Positions 1 through 8,551 of a DNA stretch of 50,874 nt are shown piece after piece. A model generated the notes under the pieces. It had not been told where the DNA came from, searched no databases, and saw nothing but the letters and a program-made list of their open reading frames with translations. The DNA comes from an uncultured Bacteroidales bacterium (lineage in GTDB: Bacteria; Bacteroidota; Bacteroidia; Bacteroidales; Bacteroidaceae), in NCBI GenBank assembly GCA_902799985.1, contig CADCCR010000008.1, positions 1 through 50,874 on the forward strand. The letters run 5' to 3'. The translations under genes were made by a program, and so were the position numbers. Numbering within the stretch: position 1 is the first letter of the stretch; every line of letters begins with the position of its first letter.

Positions 1-639
1 ATACGCGACCTCGTGAAGAAGTACGACCTCTATCTGTTCAGCGACGAGGTCTATCGCGAGTTCATCTACACGGGCAGCCCCTACATCAGCGCCTGCCATC
101 TGGAGGGCATCGAGAACAACGTGGTGCTCATCGACAGCGTGAGCAAGCGCTACAGCGAGTGCGGCATCCGCATCGGCGCCCTCATCACCAAGAACCAGGA
201 GGTCCGCAAGGCCGTGATGAAGTTCTGCCAGGCACGCCTCAGTCCCCCACTCATCGGACAGATTGCGGCCGAAGCCAGCCTCGACGAACCCGAGGAATAC
301 GGTCGCGAAGTCTATGATGAATACGTGGAGAGGCGTAAATGCCTCATCGACGGACTCAACCGCATACCCGGCGTCTATAGTCCCATCCCGATGGGCGCCT
401 TCTACACCGTAGCGAAGTTGCCTGTCGATGATGCCGAGAAGTTCTGTGCCTGGTGCCTGAGTGACTTCAACTATGAGGGTGAGACCGTCATGCTTGCCCC
501 CGCCGCAGGCTTCTACACCACGCCCGGAGCCGGTAAGAACGAAGTGCGTCTGGCCTACGTCCTCAAGAAGGAAGACCTCACCCGTGCACTCTTCGTGCTC
601 AGAAAGGCACTCGAGGCATATCCCGGAAGCAGCCTCTAA
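1..639 (+). CDS. PLP-dependent aminotransferase class I/II, 3' part only (aspartate aminotransferase-like)
   Basis: The reading frame is open at the left edge, so the N-terminal half lies outside the window. About 212 codons are visible, ending in TAA at 637-639. The fold-type I landmarks are present in order: the SDEVYREF segment, whose Asp contacts the PLP ring nitrogen and whose Tyr contacts its hydroxyl; the Schiff-base lysine in DSVSKRYSECG; and a C-terminal NEVRLAYVL containing the carboxylate-binding arginine. The enzyme would transfer an amino group between an amino acid and a 2-oxo acid in the cytoplasm. Substrate cannot be fixed from the fragment. Aspartate or aromatic aminotransferase is most likely from the motif wording. 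The stop codon abuts an AT-rich inverted repeat. Confidence 0.85.
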   Translation: MRDLVKKYDLYLFSDEVYREFIYTGSPYISACHLEGIENNVVLIDSVSKRYSECGIRIGALITKNQEVRKAVMKFCQARLSPPLIGQIAAEASLDEPEEYGREVYDEYVERRKCLIDGLNRIPGVYSPIPMGAFYTVAKLPVDDAEKFCAWCLSDFNYEGETVMLAPAAGFYTTPGAGKNEVRLAYVLKKEDLTRALFVLRKALEAYPGSSL

Positions 640-785
640 TTCAAATTTCAAAATTAATAAATTCAAAATTGGGAAGCGTGGTAAAGCGTAAGAGCCAACG
701 AACAAGATAAAAGATGCAAGGACTGTGTGTTAAATTTGAATTATGAGCCTTTCAATTTTGAATTTTGAATTTATTAATTTTGAAT
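639..785. repeat. Inverted repeat with 7-nt word TTCAAAA, filling an intergenic gap
   Basis: Two AT-rich arms (639-671 and 753-785) are imperfect reverse complements. In each the unit TTCAAAA, or its complement TTTTGAA, recurs at spacings of 7 and then 15 nt. The 80 nt between the arms contain no gene. The left arm starts at the stop codon of the aminotransferase and the right arm ends just before the permease ATG. It could form a long hairpin in RNA. No T-tract typical of a terminator follows. Confidence 0.7.
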
Positions 786-789
786 TCTA

Positions 790-2031
790 ATGTTCACCTG
801 GTTTGTCGCTAAACGGCTCTTTGCCGAAGGCGGGAGCAGCGGACGCGCTTCGCGGCTTGCCACAGGCATCGCCACCACAGGCGTTGCCATCGGCTTGGCT
901 GTGATGCTGGTCAGCGTGGCCATCGTGCTGGGCTTCCAGAAAGAGGTGCAGGACAAGGTGCTGGGCTTCGGCGCACACATCAAGGTGCTCAACTACAAGA
1001 GCCTCGGGCAAAAGGAATTCTCGCCCATCGTCGTCGACGACTCCCTCACGGCACGACTCGCCGCCATCCCCAACGTCGCCTCCGTATCACGCTTCTGCAT
1101 CAAGCCAGGCATGCTGAAGACCGACACCAACTTCCGTGGCATCGCCATTCAAGGCATCGGGCAGGACTACGACGAGAGCTTCATCAGCAGCCACATCGTG
1201 AAAGGCGAAATGCCGCAGTTCACCGATTCTGTCAGTTCCGGGAAGCTCGTCGTATCGCAGTCCACGGCACGCGAGATGCAGGTGGACGTCGGGCAGACCA
1301 TCTATGCTTACTTCTTCGAACAGACGGTCAGGGCAAGGAAGTTCACCGTGGCAGGCATCTATCGCACCAACCTCACCGACTTCGACAAGAACTTTGCCTA
1401 CACCGACCTCAACACCATCCACCGCCTCTTGGGGTGGGACAGCCAACAATATGCCGGTGCGGAGATAAGGTTGCAGGACTTCGAGCGCCTCGACGAGACC
1501 CTGACGGGCGTTGTCGGCGAGGTCAATCACAAGCAGGATGCCTACGGCGAATACTATTCCAGCATGAGCATCCGCATGGAGCATCCGCAGATATTCGGCT
1601 GGCTGCAACTCCTCGACATGGACATCGCTGTCATTCTCATCCTGATGATATGCATCTCCATCTTCACGGCTGTCAGCGGATTGCTCATCATCATCTTGGA
1701 GCGCACCAACTTCATCGGCATCATGAAAGCCCTCGGCGCCCCCGGCAGACAGGTGCGTCACATCTTCCTCGGGCTTGCTTCGCTGATTATCCTGCGAGGC
1801 ATCGTGCTGGGCAATGTGCTTGCCTTTGCCCTCATTCTTCTGCAGAAGTACACCGGACTCATCACACTCGACCCGGAGGTTTACTACGTCGAGGCAGTGC
1901 CCGTCCTGGTGAACTGGTGGTGGGTGGCAGCCATCGATGTGGGCACTCTCGTCGTAAGTTCTCTGGCAATGATTGTGCCGAGCTTCGTGATTTCACACAT
2001 CACGCCTGCCAAGAGCATCCGCTTCGAATAG
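790..2031 (+). CDS. ABC transporter permease, FtsX/LolC-LolE family
   Basis: Inner-membrane permease subunit of 413 residues with the standard MacB/FtsX-type layout: one transmembrane helix near residues 25-48 (GVAIGLAVMLVSVAIVLGF), a large periplasmic domain of about 220 residues, then three C-terminal helices at roughly 278-303, 325-352 and 372-400. LolC/LolE proteins extract lipoproteins from the inner membrane. Bacteroidota members of the family are usually annotated simply as FtsX-like permeases, and the partner ATPase is not in this window, so the substrate is unproven. Start ATG 790 immediately follows the inverted repeat. The 3' end overlaps the convergent prmA by 39 nt. Confidence 0.85.
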   Translation: MFTWFVAKRLFAEGGSSGRASRLATGIATTGVAIGLAVMLVSVAIVLGFQKEVQDKVLGFGAHIKVLNYKSLGQKEFSPIVVDDSLTARLAAIPNVASVSRFCIKPGMLKTDTNFRGIAIQGIGQDYDESFISSHIVKGEMPQFTDSVSSGKLVVSQSTAREMQVDVGQTIYAYFFEQTVRARKFTVAGIYRTNLTDFDKNFAYTDLNTIHRLLGWDSQQYAGAEIRLQDFERLDETLTGVVGEVNHKQDAYGEYYSSMSIRMEHPQIFGWLQLLDMDIAVILILMICISIFTAVSGLLIIILERTNFIGIMKALGAPGRQVRHIFLGLASLIILRGIVLGNVLAFALILLQKYTGLITLDPEVYYVEAVPVLVNWWWVAAIDVGTLVVSSLAMIVPSFVISHITPAKSIRFE

Positions 2032-2865
2032 GAGCATCGCCCATTCCTCTTCACTTTCCGTTTGCAGCAGGCTAAAGCCATGCTGCACAGTGGCTTCTGC
2101 GAGGACAGGAACGTCCGCAAGATAGAAGCCGCTCAGTATCATCTTGCCGCCTGGCTTGACTGCCGATGCAAAACGCGGCAAGTCGGCAAGCAGAATGTTG
2201 CGGTTGATGTTGGCAATCAGAAGGTCGGCCTGTTCCCTGCCCTCCAGGACAGAACTGTCACCGGCCTGCACCTCCACTACATTATTATATATATGGTTCA
2301 GCAAAAGGTTGTCGCGGGTGTTCTCCACGCTCCACTCGTCGATGTCGTAGGCAAAAACACTTGCCGCTCCGCATTTGATAGCCATGATGGCCAAGATGCC
2401 TGTGCCCGTCCCGGCATCGACGACGTGCTTTCCCTCGAGGTCGAGGCATGCCAAGGTGCGCAGGATGAGCCGTGTGGTCTGGTGGCTGCCGGTGCCGAAA
2501 GCCAGTCGCGGCGTGATGAGGATGTCGTACTTTGCAGGCGGCACATCGGTATGCTTCACGTCGTGAACCACAACCTCATCGCCTATCACTACAGGCTGAA
2601 AGCCTTCCTCCTCCCAGACTTGGTTCCAGTCTTCGTCGGGTGCTTCCGTGCATGAATAACTGATGCTGACGTCGGGCAGAAAGAAATCCTGCACCGATTG
2701 CCTCATCTTGTCCTCGTCCCACTCGCTTTGCTGAATGTAAGCCGTCAGGCCGTCCTCTGTTACGGAAAAGGCTTCGAAGCCAATCTCCGAGAGCGTTGCC
2801 GACAGCAAGTCTGCTGCCTCCTGGCTGAAGGGATTCAGCACGCACTTCACTTCGTAATACTTCAT
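1993..2865 (-). CDS. prmA: Ribosomal protein L11 methyltransferase PrmA
   Basis: SAM-dependent methyltransferase of 290 residues. PrmA trimethylates lysines of ribosomal protein L11. Visible features are the N-terminal ferredoxin-like substrate-recognition domain (about residues 1-70), the family motif ITPRLAFGTGSHQTTRL, the SAM-binding motif I VVDAGTGTGILAI, the acidic loop YDIDEWSVEN, and the catalytic-side motif LLIANINRNIL. Length is normal. The last 13 codons overlap the end of the convergent permease gene. It has its own promoter (TACATTTG) facing away from the next gene. Confidence 0.93.
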   Translation of the reverse strand: MKYYEVKCVLNPFSQEAADLLSATLSEIGFEAFSVTEDGLTAYIQQSEWDEDKMRQSVQDFFLPDVSISYSCTEAPDEDWNQVWEEEGFQPVVIGDEVVVHDVKHTDVPPAKYDILITPRLAFGTGSHQTTRLILRTLACLDLEGKHVVDAGTGTGILAIMAIKCGAASVFAYDIDEWSVENTRDNLLLNHIYNNVVEVQAGDSSVLEGREQADLLIANINRNILLADLPRFASAVKPGGKMILSGFYLADVPVLAEATVQHGFSLLQTESEEEWAMLLFEADALGRRDV

Positions 2866-2885
2866 TGCATTGTCATTTATTTCTG

Positions 2886-2917
2886 CAAATGTAGCTCTTT
2901 TTCTTCATATGGGGAAA
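2886..2917 (-). promoter_or_regulatory. Bacteroidota sigma-70 type promoter for prmA
   Basis: On the minus strand the -7 box TACATTTG (2893 to 2886) matches TAnnTTTG. A weak -33 box TTTC lies 20 nt upstream at 2914-2917. The predicted transcript has a short leader before the prmA ATG at 2865. Confidence 0.6.
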
Positions 2918-2943
2918 TTTCCTCGGCAAAATAGGTTTTTCCC

Positions 2944-2975
2944 TTTGGATATTTCGCCAGAAGGCCGTAACTTTG
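2944..2975 (+). promoter_or_regulatory. Bacteroidota promoter for the secreted-protein gene at 3001
   Basis: The -33 box TTTG at 2944-2947 and -7 box TAACTTTG at 2968-2975 are separated by 20 nt, an exact match to the Bacteroidota consensus. The ATG follows 25 nt later. The promoter is divergent from that of prmA. Confidence 0.8.
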
Positions 2976-3000
2976 CATCAACATTTAACACAAAAAGACT

Positions 3001-4140
3001 ATGAAAGCAAACATTCTTACCCTTTTGTTGCTCTCGCTGGTATGCTTCAGCGCACAGGCACAGGACGATGACATGTACTTCATGTCCTCCAAGAAGAAGG
3101 CCCAGAAGACTGCACCCGCAAGGGTCAGCTCTGCTACTGTTTATAATGATGCGGACGATGAAGCGGATGCCGACTACCACATCGGGCAGCTGCGCGACGT
3201 AGACGAATACAATCGTCGCGGCTCGGTACAGGCAGACGATGCACCTTCCATCAGGCTGGAGGGCGATACGCTCTACGTTGATTCCAAGCAGTCCGCAAAG
3301 CACGATGCCATCACCTACAACGAAGGTTACAGCGACGGCTACTACGATGGCCTCTACGACGGCGACTTCACCTACACGGCCCGCTTGGCACGCTATCGTG
3401 GCTTCCGCCTCTACGACCCCTTCATCTGGGACATCACCTTCGGATGGTACGACCCCTGGTATGATCCTTGGTACGGCTGGTACCGTCCCTACTACGGCTA
3501 CAGCAGCTGGGGCTGGGGCTGGCACAACTATGGCTGGTACGGCGGATGGTATCACCCGCACTACTACGGTGGCTACTATGGCGGACACTATGGCGGATAT
3601 TATGACGGACATCGCCGGACAACGGGAAGCCGCACACTCAGCAACCGTTCGGCCACCTACAACGGCAGAGCAAGCAGACGCGGAACTGACTATGGCCGTT
3701 CTGGAGGCATCTCCCGCTCAACATATTCCGGCTCACGCGGCGTAACGAGAACCGACGGCATGCGTCAGACCACGACCGGCATGTCCCGTGGCAACGTCAC
3801 GAGCAGCCGTGGCACAGTTACCTCGCGCGGCAACGTCGGCACTTCGCGCGGCAATGTCGGTACTTCACGTAGCAACAACGTCAGCACATCCCGCAGCGCA
3901 GCAAGCAGGAACAGCTTCACCAACAGCAGCACGAGGAGCAGCGTAAGCAATTACAGCGGAAGCAGCTCACGTGGAAGCAGCATCAGCAGTGGCTCACGCG
4001 GATACAATAGCGGAAGTGCAGCAGGCTTCAGCAACAGCCGAAGCGGTGGCTTCAGTGGCGGCGGCGGTTTCAGCGGCGGCTCACGCGGAGGTGGCTTCAG
4101 CGGCGGTGGCGGTGGCTCTCGCGGCGGCGGACGCAGATAA
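3001..4140 (+). CDS. Secreted low-complexity protein, Tyr/Trp/Gly-rich then Ser/Arg/Gly-rich, function unknown
   Basis: 379 residues with a clear Sec signal peptide (hydrophobic stretch then AQAQDDD, cleavage near residue 20). Residues about 20-140 are acidic with YSDGYYDGLYDGDF-like repeats. About 140-205 form a Trp/Tyr/Gly/His-rich block (WYDPWYDPWYGWY, GGYYGGHYGGYY). The last 170 residues are made of Ser, Arg, Gly, Asn and Thr with repeats such as TSRGNVG, ending in FSGGGGFSGGSRGGG-like glycine runs. No catalytic domain is recognised. The composition suggests a disordered, sticky envelope or extracellular protein. The next gene encodes an outer-membrane barrel 66 nt downstream and may be cotranscribed. 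Confidence 0.75.
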   Translation: MKANILTLLLLSLVCFSAQAQDDDMYFMSSKKKAQKTAPARVSSATVYNDADDEADADYHIGQLRDVDEYNRRGSVQADDAPSIRLEGDTLYVDSKQSAKHDAITYNEGYSDGYYDGLYDGDFTYTARLARYRGFRLYDPFIWDITFGWYDPWYDPWYGWYRPYYGYSSWGWGWHNYGWYGGWYHPHYYGGYYGGHYGGYYDGHRRTTGSRTLSNRSATYNGRASRRGTDYGRSGGISRSTYSGSRGVTRTDGMRQTTTGMSRGNVTSSRGTVTSRGNVGTSRGNVGTSRSNNVSTSRSAASRNSFTNSSTRSSVSNYSGSSSRGSSISSGSRGYNSGSAAGFSNSRSGGFSGGGGFSGGSRGGGFSGGGGGSRGGGRR

Positions 4141-4158
4141 GACGGACGCAGATAAGAC
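4129..4158 (+). repeat. Perfect 15-nt tandem duplication spanning a stop codon
   Basis: GGACGCAGATAAGAC occurs at 4129-4143 and again at 4144-4158. The first copy contains the stop codon (TAA 4138-4140) of the low-complexity secreted protein, and the second is untranslated. This looks like a recent slippage duplication. Confidence 0.85.
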
Positions 4159-4206
4159 TTTCCTGATTCATGAACGATTAATTTACGACACTGACTTAAT
4201 AAAGCT

Positions 4207-5823
4207 ATGAAACGCTATATCATCCTTCCATTCCTTGCAGCTGCTCTGACGGCACAGGCACAGGACACCTACATGAACGAACGCATCACGAACAACTCCA
4301 GCGACGTCATCGGCACAGCTCGCTACGTCGGCATGGGCGGCGCTCTCGGCGCTCTCGGCGCAGACATCAGCGTCATCAGCTGGAACCCTGCAGGCATCGG
4401 CCTGTACCGCAAGAACGACATCGCCTTTACCTTCGGCGGTCTGTGGGGCAAGTCGTCCATCGCAGAGGAGAACCGTGGCAAAGGAACAGTCGACCAGGCC
4501 GGCTTCGTCTACAACATACCGACCGGCAGCGAGTCCTGCCCCTACGTCAACTTCTCCTTCAACTATCAGAAGAAGATAAACTTCAACCACAACTTCTATG
4601 CCAACAACAACCTGGGAGGACTAAGTCAGATGGACCAGTTGGCAGAGCTTACAGAGTGGGATGACAATTGGCAGAATAATCATGTGGGATTGGCTATGCA
4701 ATATGATTACGATGCCGAACAGAGAGGGGAAGACCGGATATTCTTCAAAAGAGATGGTAATGGAGATTTATACAACGATTTCTCATCCTCAAGCTATATC
4801 TACAAACATCACAGCGAGGGTTCGGTTCAATCTTTCGACTTCAACCTCAGCACCAACATTAACGACCGGGCATTCCTTGGCCTTACGATTGGAGTGGATA
4901 ATATGCGGTATCGCGGATGGAGCTATTACATGGAGAACTTCATGGATGGCAGCGGCCCCAACTACGACCTGAGCAACGATTACAAGATTACGGGTACCGG
5001 AGTGAATGTCAAGCTTGGAACCATCATTCGCCCAATTGAGAATAGTCCCTTCCGCTTCGGCCTTGTTGTTGAGACACCGACTTGGTACAGACTCAGGAAC
5101 AGCACGCTATTTGACTATTCAAACAATGTGGACAATGGATGGGAAAGCTACCTGAAGTTTAAGCTCAGCTCACCCTGGAAGGTTCGCGCCAGCATCGGCA
5201 GCACGGTAGGTACGAGCTTTGCATGGGACATTGACTACGAATATGCAGCCTACGCCGGTATCCGGATGGGGTATCCCAACGATGATAACTACTACCCCTA
5301 CGACATCAACACAAGCAGCTACAAGGATGTGGCAATGAATAACCATACCCGTCATACCCTACGCGGCGTCCATACCCTGCGTGCAGGAATGGAGTGGAAT
5401 GCCACAAAAAACCTTGCTTTCCGTTTGGGCTACAATCTGAGCACATCAGCTTACGAAAAGAATGTCAGCTTCGACCAATACCAGATTGATTACGAGAACA
5501 TCAAGGAACACAATCTTCAGAAGACAGCAATCGACTACTCCACGAACACCAGCTATATGCGCATGGGAGCTACCAACATTCTGACACTTGGTGTTGGCTA
5601 TCGCGCAAAGAGCTTCTATATTGACCTTGCCTACAAGCTCCGCAACCAGTTTGCTGACTTCTACGCTTTCGACACAAACTTCACTAATAGCGAAACTGGC
5701 GACCCTGTTTTCCTGCGGCACGATGCGCTGAATGGGACAAACCTTGCCGACAGAACCATCGACCCTGTGGACGTGAACCTGACGCGCCACGCCATCACCT
5801 GCACGCTGGGCTTCAAGTTCTGA
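4207..5823 (+). CDS. Outer-membrane beta-barrel protein, OmpP1/FadL/TodX-like
   Basis: 538 residues with a signal peptide ending ALTAQAQDTYM. The mature N-terminus contains GTARYVGMGGALGALGADIS followed by WNPAGIGLYR, the hatch-region signature of Bacteroidota OmpP1/FadL-family transporters. The remainder shows alternating amphipathic beta-strands and ends in a strand with a terminal aromatic residue (LGFKF), as expected for BAM-inserted barrels. FadL relatives import hydrophobic compounds, but the ligand here is unknown. No separate promoter was seen, and the gene probably shares the promoter at 2944. A strong hairpin with a T-run follows at 5905-5990. Confidence 0.82.
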   Translation: MKRYIILPFLAAALTAQAQDTYMNERITNNSSDVIGTARYVGMGGALGALGADISVISWNPAGIGLYRKNDIAFTFGGLWGKSSIAEENRGKGTVDQAGFVYNIPTGSESCPYVNFSFNYQKKINFNHNFYANNNLGGLSQMDQLAELTEWDDNWQNNHVGLAMQYDYDAEQRGEDRIFFKRDGNGDLYNDFSSSSYIYKHHSEGSVQSFDFNLSTNINDRAFLGLTIGVDNMRYRGWSYYMENFMDGSGPNYDLSNDYKITGTGVNVKLGTIIRPIENSPFRFGLVVETPTWYRLRNSTLFDYSNNVDNGWESYLKFKLSSPWKVRASIGSTVGTSFAWDIDYEYAAYAGIRMGYPNDDNYYPYDINTSSYKDVAMNNHTRHTLRGVHTLRAGMEWNATKNLAFRLGYNLSTSAYEKNVSFDQYQIDYENIKEHNLQKTAIDYSTNTSYMRMGATNILTLGVGYRAKSFYIDLAYKLRNQFADFYAFDTNFTNSETGDPVFLRHDALNGTNLADRTIDPVDVNLTRHAITCTLGFKF

Positions 5824-5904
5824 CCAACGCGGCAACAACCCATTGGGCCGTTCCACAGTACACATACGACAAGGGGTACATCTAAACACAAACAGTATAA
5901 TAAG

Positions 5905-5990
5905 ACAACGGATTCCACAGATTTCACAGATTCAGGCAATGCTGATAGCAAATAAGCCAATCCGTGGAATTCGTGGAATCCGTTGTTTTT
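5905..5990 (+). repeat. Long inverted repeat with 9-nt word arms, possible terminator
   Basis: Arms of 28 nt (5905-5932 and 5959-5986) are near-complementary. Each arm is itself a 9-nt-period repeat: GATTCCACA, GATTTCACA, GATTCAGGC on the left and AATCCGTGG, AATTCGTGG, AATCCGTTG on the right. TTTTT follows at 5986-5990, so the structure could end transcription from the outer-membrane protein gene. The rest of the 318-nt convergent gap is the 22-nt tandem array described next. Confidence 0.7.
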
Positions 5991-6037
5991 AGTTTTGGCA
6001 CATCCTCTTTTGTGCATCGCGCCACGCTCTTCTGCCG

Positions 6038-6125
6038 GAAGCGCCTCGTGCTTATTTCAGAAGCGCCTCGCGCTTATCGCCGAAGCGCCTCGCGCTTATT
6101 TCGGAAGCGCAGGGCGCTTATTTTG
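6038..6125. repeat. Tandem array, four 22-nt units (GAAGCGC family)
   Basis: Four consecutive 22-nt units start at 6038, 6060, 6082 and 6104. Each begins GAAGCGC and contains CTTAT. The core AAGCGC-CTC-GCGCTT of units 2 and 3 is a perfect palindrome. The array sits at the tail of two convergent genes. Related 22-nt arrays occur in opposite orientation at 20570 and 27365. Confidence 0.85.
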
Positions 6126-6141
6126 TAGCGACACGGAGCTT

Positions 6142-8472
6142 CTACCTGACTGCCACTTTGCGTCCGGACTTTATGTACAGCCCTTTTGGGAAACCGTAAG
6201 CGTTGCCACGGCCGACCTTGCGGCCGCTGAGGTCGTAGACGCCATTGTCAACGCTCAACTTCCCGGTTTTCATCTGGCTGATGCCGTCCCCGTCGTCCAC
6301 AGCCTTGCCATAGACATGCAGGGCATAGAGTGCGGGCTGCTCCACATTGTTCATGCTGGCGGAGGTGCGCGGAAAGACCAGCTTGACATAGCGTCCGCGG
6401 ACGGGCGATGTGAGGGTGAGTGTCTTCTTGCTGATGCTGCCGGCATTCTTCTTGTCGGCCACCTGTGTCCAGCAGGTGTTGGCATCTCCGCCTTTGGTGA
6501 TAAGGCTGAGGTCCGGTTGCTCGGGACTGACGAGGCACTGATAGGCATTCATGTTGGTGGCCTCGCCGTCGATGCTTTTGGCATCCCAAAGCAGCAGGCG
6601 ACGGATGTCGTACGTCTGTTCCAGGTCGACGATAACGTAACGGTACGGGTCTGAACCCTGAACGGGTGTCGAAGGTCGCCAGGGCCGTTCGGCAGCGGGC
6701 AGTCCGGTGAGCAGGTTCATGGCGCTGCAGGCGGCATCGGGTGCATCGTAGGCCGCAAGGATGGTCTTGCCGATGCTGACGTTGTCGTCCGTGCGGGTCT
6801 GTTCGTTCACGAGGCGACCATAGACGTCGCACCCGTAGAGGCGGATGGCATTGTCGGCTACGCCGCTGGGACGTATGCCGCGCCGGAAGACGAGCTTCAG
6901 GTAGCGCACCTCGGCAGCCGGGAAGCTGATGTCCTTCTCGTCCTTGCCTTCCACACCGTCCTCATGTGCCAGCAGTGTCCAGTCCTCGTTCGTCTTCATG
7001 CGGCCATACACCCAGTACTCGGGCACATTGCCGCAGTTTGCCTCGCGTTTCCCTACGTCGCGGAAGACGAGGCGGTCCACTTCGTAGATGCCCGTGAACT
7101 CCAGGATAATCCAAGGCTGCTCGGTGCTCGTGTCGCACCACTTGCGGCCCGGGTAGATGTAGCTCATGAGCATGTTGGCCGGACGTTCGCCCTCGGCAGC
7201 ATAGCCGCTGCAGGAGTTGACGAAGCAACGCACCTTGCCCGTGCCGATACCTGTCTGCTGACTGACGACACCCTCCGGCACCTGCACGCTGAGGACAGGG
7301 TCGCCTTCGTGGAGGGCTGTTGCAGGGTCGCAGACTGCCACGCCGACGAACGAATCGGCACAGCCGTAGTAGAGGAACCATTTGCCCTGATGGTAGACAA
7401 GCCCCTCGGTGAAGACCGTGCCGGCCGCATACTGTCCGCTCTTCTCGAAGGCGTCCATCGGCCGGAAGAAGGGTTTGTCGAGGCGGTCGAGGAGCACGAG
7501 CGGATTCTCTCTGTCGAAGAGCATCTGCCCTGCTGCATAAGTGTTGGCGGCATAACAGCCGTCGCCATTATTGCCGCTGGCGTTCTTGCCGTTGTAGATA
7601 AGCACGATGCCGTCTGCCGTACGGACTGCCGGAGGGCCGCACTCGGTGAGCAGACTGTCGAAGAACCCCTTGCGAGGCTTCACCAGATAGAGCAGTTCCT
7701 TGTTTGCGTCCACGATGGGCGTCCAGGTGATGAGGTCGTCGCTCGTTGCGCCGCACACCCAGCTCTCGCCCCAGTACATGAAGTACTTCTCCTCGCCGCC
7801 GACCATTATCTTCGTGGCCTGCAGGCGTCCGTCTTTCACCTCTGTCACGATGGACCCCGACTTGCAGAACATATTGGCGAACTTGCCGTCGTATGCCGTG
7901 CGGAAACAAGGGCCATGGTGCGTCCACGTCCGCAGGTCGCGACTGGTGGCCACGCTCAGACGGGCAACGGAACGGTTCCACGATGTGAAGGTCATCACGT
8001 AGAGCGGCTTGCCGTCCACTTCGGCCTCCACTACACGCGGGTCCTCCGTGCCGCCCGGCCATTCGTATTCCTTCGAGACGGCCGACTGGTCGGGGTACAT
8101 GACGGGCGACGGCGAACGGTAGTCTATCGTGACGCCGTCGGCACTCTCCACCAGACCGATGCGCGAGGTGCGTTTGCCAATGCCCACATCCGGATCGTCC
8201 TCGGCGCGGTAGAGCACACAGACCTTGCCATCCTTCTCCACGGCGGCAGGGTTGAACGTGTCGGCACATTCCCACTTGACCTGTGCCTTCTTCATGGGGC
8301 AGTAGAAGAGATTGTCGGTGAGAGGGCTCACCATCGGGTTTTTGCCTTCAGGCCGCGTGAAACCGCCGATAGCCCACTGCGGAAGCACATTGGCACCCGT
8401 CGGGCTCTGCTTGTCGTCGGCCATAGCAGCGAGGCAGACGAACAGGATGGGGAAAAGGAATATACGTCTCAT
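6142..8472 (-). CDS. Secreted GH130-family protein with discoidin-like domains and C-terminal sorting-type domain
   Basis: 776 residues with a signal peptide (MRRIFLFPILFVCLAAMA). Residues about 50-400 carry GH130 landmarks: CADTFNPAAVEKDGKVCVLY, GTEDPRVV, FFDSLLTECGPPAV, and TVFTEGLVYHQGKWFLYYG followed by ADSFVGVAV. GH130 enzymes are phosphorylases or hydrolases of beta-mannosides. Two segments of about 120-130 residues follow (about 430-560 and 565-725), each with F5/8 type C (discoidin) features: PWIILEFTGIYEVDRLVFRD in the first, YVIVDLEQTYDIRRLLLWD in the second. The C-terminus, VYDLSGRKVGRGNAYGFPKG then LYIKSGRKVAV, resembles Bacteroidales type IX sorting domains. It is the most distal gene of a minus-strand cluster. 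Exact substrate is undetermined. Confidence 0.85.
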   Translation of the reverse strand: MRRIFLFPILFVCLAAMADDKQSPTGANVLPQWAIGGFTRPEGKNPMVSPLTDNLFYCPMKKAQVKWECADTFNPAAVEKDGKVCVLYRAEDDPDVGIGKRTSRIGLVESADGVTIDYRSPSPVMYPDQSAVSKEYEWPGGTEDPRVVEAEVDGKPLYVMTFTSWNRSVARLSVATSRDLRTWTHHGPCFRTAYDGKFANMFCKSGSIVTEVKDGRLQATKIMVGGEEKYFMYWGESWVCGATSDDLITWTPIVDANKELLYLVKPRKGFFDSLLTECGPPAVRTADGIVLIYNGKNASGNNGDGCYAANTYAAGQMLFDRENPLVLLDRLDKPFFRPMDAFEKSGQYAAGTVFTEGLVYHQGKWFLYYGCADSFVGVAVCDPATALHEGDPVLSVQVPEGVVSQQTGIGTGKVRCFVNSCSGYAAEGERPANMLMSYIYPGRKWCDTSTEQPWIILEFTGIYEVDRLVFRDVGKREANCGNVPEYWVYGRMKTNEDWTLLAHEDGVEGKDEKDISFPAAEVRYLKLVFRRGIRPSGVADNAIRLYGCDVYGRLVNEQTRTDDNVSIGKTILAAYDAPDAACSAMNLLTGLPAAERPWRPSTPVQGSDPYRYVIVDLEQTYDIRRLLLWDAKSIDGEATNMNAYQCLVSPEQPDLSLITKGGDANTCWTQVADKKNAGSISKKTLTLTSPVRGRYVKLVFPRTSASMNNVEQPALYALHVYGKAVDDGDGISQMKTGKLSVDNGVYDLSGRKVGRGNAYGFPKGLYIKSGRKVAVR

Positions 8473-8551
8473 AGCGTCACTCTGTTACTGATAAAATGAT
8501 ATATGAATCTTTCTCTGTTCTGTTATCTCCAATTGCAGCAAACGTCGGCTG

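Noticed and set aside
6964..8499. A 511-codon open frame on the plus strand opposite the GH130 gene
   Set aside because: It mirrors the GH130 gene, has no recognisable domains, and arises from the strong third-position GC bias. The minus-strand frame has clear family motifs.
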